Source: Marisa cornuarietis (Eukaryota; Mollusca; Gastropoda; Architaenioglossa; Ampullariidae). From it: 64,000 nucleotides of DNA. Positions 11,913-23,480 of this stretch are shown one piece after another. The notes under the pieces were generated by a model that did no database searches, was not told the DNA's origin, and saw only the letters and a list, made by a program, of their open reading frames with translations. Each line of letters opens with the position of its first letter. The first letter of the stretch is position 1. The translations under genes and the position numbers were made by a program. The DNA lies in contig SMMW01000511.1 in NCBI GenBank assembly GCA_004794655.1, forward strand, positions 1,479,001 to 1,543,000. The letters are read 5' to 3'.

Positions 11913-12115
11913 GCTTAAATGGGAAAGAGACATGGACTAAATGGATAGGACACGATAGACTGAAAAATAAACAGCAGTATTGACGACAAATAGAAAACAA
12001 AGATAGGAAACACAAAAAGGCACCAAGTAACAGGAACAGAGAAAATACTGATTCCGCAGAGAAAGATGGTAGAAAAGTAGCAAGAGCGAAAGGGGGGAGG
12101 AAGGACTAGCATTGA
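11913..12115 (-). mobile_element. LINE 3' tail fragment, reverse orientation
   Basis: Matches the repeats at 27001-27306 and 49374-49632 (shared segments: aagagacatggacta, caagtaacaggaacagag, agtagcaagag). It abuts a + strand copy of part of the same 3' region (about 11810-11912), forming an inverted pair. The same insertion point in gene E intron 2 shows it was present before A and E separated. Confidence 0.6.
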
Positions 12116-12895
12116 TAGATGTGTCCTAAAACTATTGTACGCTCACCCTTTTAAAGCAAGTTTTTAGACTTTGATGAAATCTGAAACCCTTGAACGCGTT
12201 TTGCTTTTTATAAGTTTTGTTCGCTATGGTTATTACTTGGGGTTGTTTCCTGCTCTGCGTGCCCCACGATTCTTACTTTCACAGCTCGTCATCTCTAACA
12301 GAACCCATATGTTGTATGGAGCCGTAGCTCTAGAATGAATGTAATGTTACCTCAGCAATAGATGTATACCAGAACCAAACGCTGAAATCTATAGTGTCCT
12401 ATGAAACTGAGAGACAAAGTGATGGAGAGGCATAGTTGATCACGTGTTTTTACGTGTAGTGACGTGTGCCATGGTGAGATCTTAATGTAGCCCATGATAG
12501 TTTCTATCCTCGTCATTAACACCTTACTATTGAGCCACCCAACTGCCGAGACTTATATGCAGCCATATACCACTCTCCCCAGCGAATTCTTCTGGTACTT
12601 AAACGTCAGCATTAATTACCTTCTTATAATAGTAGCCCGATATCTTATACTTAATTTATAATCATAATATGCTATTAAATAAGTGCAGACATTGCAGGCT
12701 TCCTTTCTGGCTTACAGTACTGTGTAGATTTTTATCCACTGACGTGTGAACATATATACATGATCCCTTCTTAGGTATGAAAAAACGTATAATCAGGGGT
12801 TCAAAGGTCTTCTTTTCACAGCTATATGACAATTTAGCCAAAGTTTACCTGCTCAGTGTAATTAAGTGACGGGTAAAATGTTGTTTCTTACGTCG
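12116..12895. other. Gene A intron 2
   Basis: Collinear with gene B intron 2 (21711-22135) and gene E (49640-50150): gtacgctcaccctttt, cgtgccccacgattctta, agccacccaactgccgag. No separate gene seen. Confidence 0.6.
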
Positions 12896-13705
12896 GTCCA
12901 CGTGAGCCTCTTCAAGAACAGTCAACAAATGAACCTCATTTTCTACGGAAGTGGCTCCGGATAGGCTTGATCTCGTACCAAACACCTACTACCATTTTTT
13001 TCAGTAGCTGGGTAAGTTGGGCAAGGTTACACCCAGATAGCATTCAAACCTTTTATAAATGTTTTATAAATGTTCTCACGAAACATTGGACTCATGTTTG
13101 CACAAAATGTTTTTAAAATGTTTTTTTTGCACATCTGAAAAATGTTTTCTAAACGTTTGCATTCAAACTATATTGAAACTTATTTTCTACCTTTTACAAT
13201 CTTTTAGAAACATTTTCTGTAAAACATTTGTACAACATTTAATAGTTGTTCTGACTTAAACGTTTACCGAAAAATGTTTTCTAAATGTAATTTAAATGTT
13301 CACCAAATCACACATGCTCTCTGCAGTTCCACTCCAACATGACAGGAATGACATACACAGAAGATTAAAACTGTCCTTTTCATTAAAATATATTTTATTG
13401 TGTATGAACCCATGTGTCACAACCCCAGGAAGCGTGACTCACACTCTTCCTTTCTCTCTTCCAATTGACATGCACGGGCCAGACAAATACAGGTTCTTCA
13501 GCACAAATAAATTGTTATCTACAGATAAAAAAGTCTGCCACTCCAATTCAGCCCCATCTCATTTTCCCTGATTCTCTCATGTCCTACATCTCTTGACATC
13601 ATCCATACGCATTCAGGCAAACAGACGTCATTTTCTCACGTTACACGTCTTTTGACGTCATCCATACACATTTAGACAAACTGAAGTCATTCACGCTTCT
13701 GTTGT

Positions 13706-16700
13706 TGTTGTTGTTGGCTTTGAAAGGGAAAGTGCTTCCACCTCCCGGTGATTTCGCACTGTGGGGGATGGGGTCTTCGGGGAGTGTGGGGAAAGGGTTG
13801 CTGTTTTGTGGTGCCTGATGCGTGGTTTCACTTTTGTACGTGCCCTCTATTTTTGTTGGTGTTTAGGTTTTCCAAGTCTGCATGGGTGGTGCATTGTATT
13901 TGTGCCCTCTTTATCCATTGTTGATCTGCCAAGTTTGCATGGGTCGTTACAGTGCTGCTGCCCTCTTTCCTCCTGCTGCTGCTGGTGCTGGTGCTGCTCC
14001 CGTTTGTTGCCAGTGTTTAGGGGTCCTGCCACGTGTACCGTGGTGGTGTATTGTGTTTCCTTGTTGGGTTCCATGTATTGCTCTTCCTCAATTTTTTTTT
14101 TAATTTTATTTTTCCAGTGTGGATGGCTATGTTATCCTGTTTACCCCTATTCTTATTTTATATTAGACTAGAGTTTGGGTGGCTTGTTGCTATTACTACT
14201 ACTAGTGACAGTATACTGTTCCATAGTTCTTTAGGTGGGTTGAGGCAGTTTCTGAGGTTTAGTCCCAGCCTATACTTATCTAGGAAATGTTTTAGTTCTT
14301 CACTCTCTGGTTTATTTTCATTGCATTCCAACAGTACATGCGGGGTGCTAAGTCTGTCCCCACAGGCACATGAAGGTGGGTCTTTATACATTTTATAATA
14401 TTCTCCACTAAGCCTCATTCTGGTTATTTTAGTTTGGTCTGACCTGATTGACGTTAGGTACATCAAGGTGAGACTAGGCTGGTCGTCTATCAGTCTTCTA
14501 GTACCTATACCTTCATTTTTGTATTTTTCTTGCCACCTTATTTTTATTGCTGGTTTTATAGCTATTTTTCTCTCTGCTGGTGAAATAGAGATGTTTAGGG
14601 TGGTGACTTTAGGGTTATTTTCTTGTTTTACTACCAGTTTAGCTAGTTTATCTGCCTCTTCATTTCCTTTTATTCCTATGTGGGAAGGAACCCAAAAGAA
14701 CTTAATGTCTCCCTGTTTCTGGTTGATTTTCTTTATGATGGTTAGTATCTTTTATACTATATCTATTCTGTTTGAGGATTTGTTTTTTAAAGCCTGAAGT
14801 GCTGACAGTGAATCTGAAATTACTACATATTGTTGTTGCGTTGTGTCCTTCATTCCGAGATGAAGTGTATGGAGAGCTGTCAGTATGGCCGTCAACTCAG
14901 CTGTAAAAATTGAAGTGTGTTTTGGGAGTCTGCTGGAGATGGTGATGTTACCGGGTTGGTATACTCCTAATCCGGTTGTGTTTGTCACTGGGTCATGAGA
15001 TCCGTCAGTATAAATCTGCACGGGTTCTTTGTATGTGGTGTTTAGCTTGAGCTTTGTTTCTGCAGTGATTTGGGCTTGGTGTTGTTCTTTGTTGTATTTG
15101 GTGAGGTCAAGGTCTATCTGTGGGTGTGGAAGTGTCCAGGGTGGTGTTTGTATGTTGTCTGGTGGGTAAGGAGCTGTTATGTTAATTTCTGCTCCCTTTG
15201 TGTTTTCTAACTGTTGTATGTGTTGTTGTAGTGTGGGCTGTGGGGTGGGGCGGCCTGTTCTGTGTCTGTGGGGTTGAACATGAATCTGTCGGACTGGATG
15301 GTCAGGTGGGAGACATTGAATTTTGTAGTAGTAGCTAGCTGTCCTTTCTTTTATTATTAAATCTATAGGTTTCTGACCTGTTTCCGCCAGTACTGCTAGG
15401 TTTGGTGTGTACGATGGTACTCCCAGAACAACTTTTAGTTCCCTGGCCTGTACTGACTGAAGTTTAGCTAGTTGGTTTACTCGAAGGTGGACTAGCAGTG
15501 GGGCTGCGTGTAATAGTCTAGACATGACATGGGCCTGATAGAGGTTAAGGAGAGATTTAGGATTAGTTCCCCAGTTATTTCCACTAACTACTCTCATGAG
15601 GTTTATTCCTTTTTTGGCAGATTTTGTTACTTTGTATACATATGGGGTCCAGCTTGTTATTTCCGAGAAGATCACTCCTAGAAATTGTATCTGTGGACTG
15701 TAGTCAAGGGTTGTTTGGTTTAGTGTTAATTTGGGGTATTCTGTCTTCTGGTTTTGTTTTTGGAATATTATTGCCTGTGTTTTGGTGGCTGAAAGTTTAA
15801 AGCCATTATATTTGAGCCACTTTGCTATTTCATGCAGATCCTCCTGTATCTTATCTATTCCTATGATTTTAGGTCTGTTGGGGTCATTTGTTGGGCGTAT
15901 TTCTACTTTTCCAAGGAGGGACGTGTCGTCCGCAAACTGTTTAACTTTGACATGTTTTACACTTTTGGGGAGGTCTGCTATCATTATGTTAAAGAGTAAG
16001 TGACTGAGGACGCTTCCCTGTGGGACTCCATTTTCTAGTGGTACCTCGTTGAAAGTTTGATCCTCAATTCTTACAGCTATTTTTCTGTTTGTTAAGAAGG
16101 ATTTGATTAGTTGCATTATTTTATTTGGGGTGCCTATGCGGAGAAGTTTCTGTAGCAGGCCCTCGTGCCAAAGCATATCGTAGGCTTTTTCTATGTCTAG
16201 AAAAACTCCGCACAGGTTCACTCTTTTTTCTGTGTGGGCATTGATAATTTCCTGCTGCAGTGCTGTTATGTGATCCATAGTGCTTCGTTTCTTCCTAAAA
16301 CCACTTTGCTCTGGGGGCAGGATGTTGTTGGCCTCGCAAAAGTGGTTTAATCTCTTCTTAATAATTGTCTCAAATGTCTTGCCTAGTTGCGAGGTTAGTG
16401 CTATTGGTCTGTAGCTAGATGGGGCTGACTTTGCTTTGCCTGGTTTGGGGATGGGGACCACTGTGGCCCTTTTCCACATTTTAGGGAAACAACTTTTTTC
16501 AAGAATATTGTTCAGCCAGTAGGTTTGCTTTTTCTAGGTTTGTCTCATATTTGGTACCTTCTTTTATCAGGGTGGGCATGGTGGATCTTGGCCCTTGTTT
16601 TAATCTTTTGATCTTTCTCCAGCTATCATTTAGGTTAGCATTTAGGTCTAGAGATTCTGTGAACCTGAGCCATTCCTCTTTTTTGGCTTGGAGGATAGTG

Positions 16701-17235
16701 CTTTTTGCTGCAGCTTTGGCCTTTTTGTATTCTAATCTGTTTTTTATGGTCTTGTGGCTTTTCCATATCTTAAGTTTATGTTTCCTGTTCTTAATTGCTT
16801 GTTCACATTCCTTGGTCCACCAGGCTTGCCCAGCATACCTGTACTCCTTACCATTTCCATTTGGTGTTGCTGATTTGATTACTTTAGTGATGCTATCTGT
16901 CAGTTTTTCAGTCTTAGTGTCTATGTCGTCGTCAGGGAGCCATATCTCATTCACTTCTGTTAGAGACTCGTACAGGGTCCAGTGAGTTCTTTTAGTGTTT
17001 ATTCTAGAGATTAGGGGACTTGGTTGGCTTATTTTAGTATCTGGCATGGAGATTATAATTCGAAAGTGGTCACTCCCTAACGTGTCCTCTTCGTAAACTT
17101 TCCATTCTAAAACATTTGCTAGCTCTGGGGTACAGAGAGATAGGTCTATGGTTGAAGTTGAGTCTGTGGAGCCCTGACAGAACACATGCGTGGGTTGGCC
17201 ATTCTTTAGCAAACAGACCCTGTTCGCGCTTCTTC
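13706..17235 (-). mobile_element. I-group LINE, 5'-truncated, with RNase H
   Basis: On the minus strand the element runs from the C-terminal half of the AP endonuclease through RT, RNase H and a CCHC-like tail. It ends in a 3' UTR and a (caa)n tail at about 13699-13715. Short flanking matches cgcttct at the left (about 13694) and at the right (about 17228) may be the target duplication. RT followed by RNase H is diagnostic of the I/Nimb/Ingi group. It lies inside the cccagatagca TIR element. Confidence 0.85.
14158..17235 (-). pseudogene. I-group LINE ORF2 (endonuclease-RT-RNase H)
   Basis: The endonuclease end reads GQPTHVFCQGSTDSTSTIDL and GSDHF (17212-17060). After EKANLLAEQYS (about 16500) part of the linker and early RT is missing, and the frame resumes with KMWKRATVVPIPKPGKAKS. 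A 575-codon open frame (16479-14752) then holds SYRPIALTSQLGK, FLDIEKAYDMLW, PQGSVLS and the intact FADDTSLL box. RNase H residues are present: YTDGSHD, FTAELTAI, VISDSLSALQAL, and SHIGIKGNEEAD past the stop. One in-frame taa at about 14752 breaks RNase H. The C-terminal CACGDRLSTPHVLLEC follows (about 14366-14319). A recently dead copy. Confidence 0.85.
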
Positions 17236-17790
17236 ATCCTCACCTCAGCTAAAGCTATGACAAGTTCTTCTGAACCAACAACTAATGAGAATTTCCGAAA
17301 TAAGATCTGAACACACCTGCTCACTGGAGGGCAAACAAGCGCGGTTTTTAACTACTACACTATGGTATCATCTAGCAATCAGGTGCGGCAACATAAAGTG
17401 ACTTTTAATTTAGAATGGCGCCATCTGTTTAAGGACTCACTTAATATTCTGACTGTAATTGTTATCGTCAACGTTTTAACGTATTTCTACGAATGTTCAC
17501 TAAGAAAAGGGTGATAAAAATCTTGGTTTTGAAACGAAAATCTTCTTCTCCCAGAGTTAGCAAGGGAAACAATCCAACGTTGCGTCAATACGGAGTGCAT
17601 GGTGTGTAACTGTGTTTTGAGATGGCTGATTTTACAACAGTTTTCAAATCTACAAATCTATAGTACCAAACAAACATATATTTTATTAGAATACACATTA
17701 GAGTTTGAATATTACTTAATAGTAAGCATCTTTATTCTGTTCTATAGCTTTCATCCTCTGTGGTTTCTCTCATTCAACCATCCCTTACTA

Positions 17791-17844
17791 TGTCATACAT
17801 TGTACGTCATACATTGTACGTCATACATTGTACGTCATACATTC
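17791..17844. repeat. 14-bp tandem repeat tacgtcatacattg, about four units
   Basis: Four head-to-tail copies of (t)gtacgtcatacattg. The unit carries a tgacgta-like CRE half-site on the opposite strand. It lies in the right arm of the TIR transposon. Confidence 0.8.
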
Positions 17845-18610
17845 TATCTCATACTCACTACATCATAATCCTACGTCATACATCTTAAGAAGTTTTCTGC
17901 AAATGTTTCCTACCATTTTAAAATGTTTGCAAAATGTTTCAGTTTTTAATGTTTTGCAAAATGTTTCCGTTTTAAATGTTTTTTAGGTAAATGTTTCTAA
18001 AATGTTTCATATCAAACTTTTACAACTAGTTTAGCGTTTTTAAAACGTTTATAAAAGATTCCATTGCTATCTGGGCAGTACGTTGGCACTGTTAGCGAGG
18101 AAGAAGCGAGAGAAAGATGAAGAGAAAGACTACACACAATTATACATGGGTGAAATTTGTAACATCCATGTTGCTTTCACTGTATCAATTCAGACTGTGT
18201 TATAGTATTGTGATTAGCTATACGTTGTCATGCAGAAGACCGGTATAAAAGTGTAAAAAAAATTCTTTACTTTTAAAACATAAACATTTCCACATACAAG
18301 TTACCATGTCTCTCCGCTGCTAAAATAATCCCACTCTTAAGATGTTAAGAAAAAAATTGCATAAATTTACAGACTGATGTGTCTGAACTTGACAACTGAG
18401 TCCACAGACTCTTTTTCCAAACGAAATGCAAGCAGCTGGTTTAGATAAAATTATCTTCAATCCACTTTAAGCACGCATATTGAAAATAAAAATGTTAAGG
18501 GGTTTAGGTGTTAACCGGTAAAGTTATTAAGCCATGTTAAGCTTTTATATCTCTGTGTGAATGCGTGCATGCATTCATGTAAACGTTCTACAGGCTGCTT
18601 CTTTCACCTC

Positions 18611-18626
18611 TGTGTGTGTGTGTGTC
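18611..18626. repeat. Short (gt)n upstream of gene A exon 5
   Basis: About eight gt units ending about 41 nt before the exon 5 acceptor; position equivalent to the longer tracts of B and E. Confidence 0.8.
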
Positions 18627-18999
18627 CTCCTTTGTTTGTTGTTCTGATGCAACCGTTTCTGTTGCAGGCGGTGTACTGGCGGACGTTTTTGCTGTGTTTA
18701 TACAATACTGAGGTTATCTAATTTTGCCGCGTGTCCATGGAGACACACAAGCAAGTGGTCTACTGTCTGACATTCACAAAATGCTTTGCATGAGTGACGT
18801 GGATTAATTTTGAAATGTGACAAAGACTCAGCTACTTTCACCTCACTAATAAAGTTTATCCTCAGTGTTCAATTGTCTAAAATTAGTTATTTATTGTTAA
18901 AAAGTATATTTAATAGATAAAAACATTTCTAGTTCTTCTCTTGTAAGTTTTCTTAAATTACTGCTACTGCGGTATGTAAGTTATATATTGCTATTACAC

Positions 19000-19105
19000 A
19001 TATCTCTTCCTCGTTTTAAGCGCTAAGAGTATGCTCTCTATGAGTGTGAATATATGTTATAAAAATCTTCATTTAGCATTATTATGTATTATTTTTGTTA
19101 CAATA
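19000..19105 (+). mobile_element. LINE 3' tail in gene A 3' flank
   Basis: Sequence tcctcgttttaagcgctaag then tatgctctctatgagtgtg and taaaaatcttcatt, ending in an att-rich tail. This is the plus-strand form of the repeat at 27001-27306. Gene E has the same insertion at 51268-51352, and genes B and C lack it. Confidence 0.6.
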
Positions 19106-19760
19106 ATTATTACTTTCTAATCCTCTTCGAAAACACATATATTAAATTATATTAGTGTGTAATTTAATGTATTATCATTAGCAAAATGAAAAATAATAAA
19201 GGGCATTCAAACAGACTGAAGAAAAGACCTACATACAGAGAAATTGTTCAAATCAACGAATAATAATAATAATGTCATCATAATCCTCATAAACGTGGTC
19301 TTTGTCGTTATCGTGATAGACATCATCGTCGTCATCATGATTATAGTGTAATGAGAAATAGGAATTTCTCTAGCGCTAGTTACTAACTCCTTAATTGTAA
19401 TCTCCGCAGTAACCCAGTAAAACACCAGATTAGGATGTAATGTCTGTTGTTATGTTACTAAGCAAATTGGCGATCAGGTTGTCATTAGTTTTATTAAAGA
19501 AAACACAACCAAATCCAGACCTAACTGAAGGGAAACTTTGTGTAGACAAAGGTAGAAATATTAACGCTTGTTTATTGTGCTCTGTCTAATTGGAATAAAG
19601 CAGAAAAGCTGTTAAATTATGACATGAACATGAAGCCATTTACAATTGACTAACGTCCCTCTGACACCAGTTCTTTCACGTCTTCAGTGATTTTAACTGC
19701 CTTTTGGTGTCATTCACTTTTTGACCATTTCTCAAGAATACTCCGACTCTATAATCTTTA
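19106..19760. other. Gene A to gene B spacer
   Basis: AT-rich 3' flank collinear with gene B (23870-24340). Includes a short aat-rich stretch and cgtcgtcatcatgatt. A possible poly(A) signal aataaa lies at 19195-19200. No gene seen. Confidence 0.5.
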
Positions 19761-19764
19761 GATG

Positions 19765-20431
19765 TCTACATTGAGCTTAAAGACTTTTATTTCGGGGCAG
19801 TAGGGTGAGATAGCAAGTGCATCCATCACCACAGTCATGATCAGCATAAAATCTTCCCACTGTGTGATAAATTATTTTCATCACGACTCTCAGCACACGC
19901 TCAGCCCCACCCACATCAACTTACCTCCTGGACCATTTGTATCTGTGTGACCTAGTGAGTCAGTGGTGTAGAGAAGGAGGTGTTCGATATTCACTAACAT
20001 AATCTATGTACGTTGTCACCAAGCAGCTGCCATTTTAACTATTCCTGTGCTGTGGCTGCGAAAGAGCTCTTTCTTTGTCCACATCCTCTTCAGCCTGAGA
20101 ACTGTATTATTACTATTATTAAAACAGAAGCCAGTCATTCGCTGTTGCCAACACAGACCACTCGCGTTACATGTGATTTTAGTCCTGAGTATATACTCGG
20201 CACTACACAGACGGCAGTTTGATTCCTGTGGTCTGGTCAAGGGATGCAGTCTTAGAAGAAGGCATTTTATTGGTAAATTTGAAATAAATAAAGAAAAATG
20301 AAAGATCTTTGCGCTTTTAACTGCTTACTATCATACATTTAACCATTAGAAGGCAAGTTGAAGGAGAATTTGCAGCCAAGTGGCAGAAAGAATTTGACGA
20401 CTTATCGGCAACATATTAATTCTATCCACAG
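19765..20431 (+). promoter_or_regulatory. Conserved upstream block of gene B
   Basis: Shares cattgagcttaaagactt, ccccacccacatcaac, gatattcactaacataatc, gtgctgtggctgcg, ttgtccacatcctcttcagc and the ggcaacatattaattct segment with genes A, C and D. It ends in tctatccacag, a good splice acceptor directly before the exon holding the start codon. A 5' non-coding exon and promoter inside this block are therefore likely. The degenerate TATA-like gtatatact near 20190 is not conserved in the other copies. Confidence 0.45.
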
Positions 20432-20440
20432 ATTGATTTT

Positions 20441-20807
20441 ATGAAGAAGGTCATTGCAGGCAAATTGATTATCGCCGACATGTCGCTTTTCCCTGGCGGA
20501 GGTAGACTGGTGTGTGTTGCCGTCCTGGCAATTTCCTTTGTCTTACAAGAAGTGAACACCGAGCACACTAACGGCGTGGTGTTCCAGAACTTTCCAGGAA
20601 TCGAGCTTCAGGCCCCTTGTACCGTCGCTCAGCTGGTCGTGAGCTCAGCATCAGGCTGCACAATGAAGTGCAAGTCTTTCCCATCATGCCGAGCGGCCTC
20701 GTACAACAAGGTAACAGCCAGGTGCTGTCTCAGCTCCCTTCTGGCCTACGAACAAGGTGCGACTTACCTGGAGAATGAAAAGAGCACCTACTTCCAGCCT
20801 CTCACAG
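20441..20807 (+). CDS. Gene B exon 1: leader and cysteine module
   Basis: Acceptor ccacag ends at 20431, followed by a nine-base leader and atg. The exon codes for MKKVIAGKLIIADMSLFPGG, the hydrophobic leader, then GVVFQNFPGIELQ and the cysteine-rich part including CKSFPSCRAASYN. Donor cacag|gtgagt leaves phase 1. Alternative start at 20480 (MSLFPGG). Confidence 0.85.
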
Positions 20808-23432
20808 GTGAGTAGCACTCAGACTTTTGCGTCATCCCTTTGCTGTGTCCAATATAGTTTGCGAGAAAGAAAATTATTTACACTGCATACCTTTCCCTTT
20901 CATTTTATTGCTCTCAAAATTGAATCCTTGCCAAAGTGGCAAGTTATCTTTTGCTGTAAAATTAATAGCTTTAGAACGTGTTTAGTAACGTGTACTTCAA
21001 ATGCGGTTGATAACGTGTTAAAGTATTTTAAACTGATTATAAAACAAGATGTGATATTAGTTATTGGTGCTATTTACAGTACAGCAGCGTGTAAAATCCT
21101 GACCTTGTGTACCCACCCTCTCTGTACCACTACATACAAGTTCTTATAAACTTTCTTTTAAGCAATAACAATATAAAGAAATGTACTTCTGCACTGAAAA
21201 ATTCACGTGAGTAATTTTATTTAAAAGCTTAGTTTCAAAGCTAGAATCTTACACGGAGATGCCAAATAGAGTTGAACGAATTCTTAAGGTTTGTGTTTAA
21301 TCTTGCAGCACACCCTAGCTCACTTTCATGCTTGGACTAAATAATCTTCCTTTAAAGAAAATGTTAAGACTGTCTCATCGATTCTGTATTTGTACATTTG
21401 TCTTCAAACAGACACAGTCCAGTATGACAACTGGACGCTGGTGTTTCGGATGCTGGGGGGCAGCGGTCAAGAGTGCTACGCCACCTGGACGAGCACTGGT
21501 CTTCATCATGACCACTGGCTGGGGTCAAAGGATATGAAGCTGGGATGTGTGAGCATGAACGCCTCAAAGCCCTGCAACACTTTGTACAGAAGTCGGTTGT
21601 TGGACGACTGGCCCAACCTCAACGTGAAGAAGGTGAGAAGGTTTGGTGTTGTTTTCGGCAACTACACCTGCAACAACAGACAAAGACGACCTATTGACCC
21701 GACTTCATGAAACTAGAGCACGCTCACCCTTTTACAGCAAGTTTTTAGACTTCGATGAAATCGATTTCTGTAACTCTTGAGTGCACTTTGCTTTTTTTAA
21801 TTTTGGTTCGCTATGGTTATTAAAAGGGTATATTTTCAGCTCTATGTGCCCCACGATTTTTACTTTCACAGCTCGTCATCTCTAACAGAACCCGTATGTT
21901 ATATGGAGGTGAAGCTCTAGAGCGAATGTAATTTTACCTCAGCAATGGATGTGAACCAGAACCAAACGGTAGAGGTCAGTTAAGTCTACAGTGTCCTATG
22001 AAATAAACTGTAATCAGGGTTGTCAAAAGTCTTTTTTTTACATGACATGTGTAAGAGAACTTAGCCAAAGTAAGTCAGTCAGTTTACCTGCTGCAGTGTA
22101 ATTAAGTGACGGGTAAAATATTGTTTCTGACGTAGGTTCGCGTGAGCCTCTTCAAGGACAGTCAACAGGTGAATATCGTTTTCAACGGAAGTGGCTCCGG
22201 ATATCTGGACTGGTTCAGTCAGTACCGAGTCCTTGAGTCCCCGTGGCTCGATCTCTTACCAAACAACTACTACCTATTTTTTTCAGCAGCTGGGTAAGTT
22301 GGGTAAGGTTAGTGTATGTTGGCACTGTTAGCGAGGATGGAGCGAGAGAAAGATAAAGACAAAGACTTGAGTAATGCCAATAGATGGTGTAAGTATCTGG
22401 AGGTTTGTTTCAGAGATGCAGGACACTTCCGCCGATTCTTCATTCATAGAAAATACAAGGGATGCAGTATTGATCATGGCTGGTTGGTAGTCGTGGATGG
22501 AACAATGTATCCTTGTTCCTGGGAAAAACATCCGACTCCAGCTATTCTCTACAGTGGTTCTTTAGGAGCAGCACTCTGGGATTCCTCAACCAGCGGTAAG
22601 CCTGTGCGAACGCAGTTCTATTTAATATTAAAAATATAAAAATAAGTAATTGACTGGAATGTACATTTATCTGTATACTTCAAAGACATAACTAATTAAA
22701 AGGGAATAAAGATAAGAAGTTCAGAGAGTAGCTCTCACTGCCTCCCCGTGTGCCTCAATTCAGCAAAGTCTAGAAGAAAAGCAGTGAAAGATGTGATCGC
22801 CATAAATGGATAGTTGGACTGTACACATTCTTGTATTAATGATTTCTTATTATTGCTGCTCTTATACCAAGTTATTGTTTCTATTGTAATACTATTTTAT
22901 ACATTTTTACCTATAATTAGTAAAAAAGAAGTTTGAAAAAGAAACTTTTTTTTAATAAACTAAATCCATACATTTCTTTTAGTTCGACTGTGGGATCATC
23001 ACAGGTTAAAAACAAACAAAATCCACTTAGGTTACAAAGTAAATGTCTAACAGGGGTTCAAAGCTTCAAATGACCTAAGCTGATGCTTTTTCCAAACTTT
23101 GCACTTGTACCCTCTCATGGGAATCGAAACAAAACAAACACAATACACAAATGGGTTCAAAAAATACTCGAGTTTTTTAATTTTTGCATAAATGTACAGA
23201 GTGATGTGTCTGAACTTGACAATTGAGTCCGCAAAGTTCTTTTTCTAAACGAAATGCAAGCAGCTGGTTAAAATAAATTGAACTTAAACCCTGTTTAAAA
23301 ACTCATATTGAGAGTAAAAATTTGAAGAGGTTTTGGTGTGAACCAGTGAAGTTTTTAAACCATGTTAAGCTTTCATATCTTTGTGTGAGTGCGTGCATGC
23401 ATTCATGAAAACGTGCCACAGGCTGCTTCTTT

Positions 23433-23480
<48 letters not shown>

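Larger units (their letters stand above)
13032..18075. mobile_element. TIR DNA transposon (cccagatagca ends), split by an I-type LINE
   Basis: The left end cccagatagcattcaaacc and the right end, reverse-complemented cccagatagcaatggaatc, form an 11-bp perfect and roughly 45-bp imperfect inverted repeat rich in ttttataaa and aaatgttt motifs. Without the nested LINE (about 13706-17235) the element is about 1.5 kb. Removing the element and one ca leaves gttacagtacgttggcac, which lines up without gaps with the empty site in gene B intron 3 (gttagtgtatgttggcac). No transposase was recognised, so it is probably non-autonomous. Superfamily unassigned. Confidence 0.7.
9173..18711 (+). pseudogene. Gene A: degraded member of the secreted PAN-like family
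   Basis: Exon 1 (9173-9537) keeps both splice-site neighbourhoods but lacks about 40 bp around the gtggtgttccagaac region, so the cysteine module is out of frame. Exon 2 is absent; LINE fragments lie where it should be (11160-12115). Exon 3 (12896-13011) has its acceptor changed from tag to tcg and an internal deletion. Intron 3 was hit by a TIR transposon that later received an I-type LINE. Exon 4 was not found. Exon 5 (18668-18711) is still clean and reads GVLADVFAVFIQY then tga. The 3' flank is shared with genes B, C and E. Intron 1 resembles genes C and D, while exon 3 and later parts resemble B and E. Confidence 0.8.

Noticed and set aside
11810..12115. Twin-priming explanation for the inverted LINE tail
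   Set aside because: In twin priming the tail-bearing part keeps the 3' end at the target site. Here neither half carries the tail, and gene E shows the reverse half was present before the rearrangement.
13761..14171. Cys/Trp-rich open frame on the + strand (136 codons)
   Set aside because: It lies opposite the 3' UTR and C-terminal region of the minus-strand I-type LINE and has low-complexity GT-rich composition. No splice or family evidence.
17791..17844. Possible CRISPR-like array
   Set aside because: Units are contiguous 14-mers without spacers, in a eukaryotic transposon arm.
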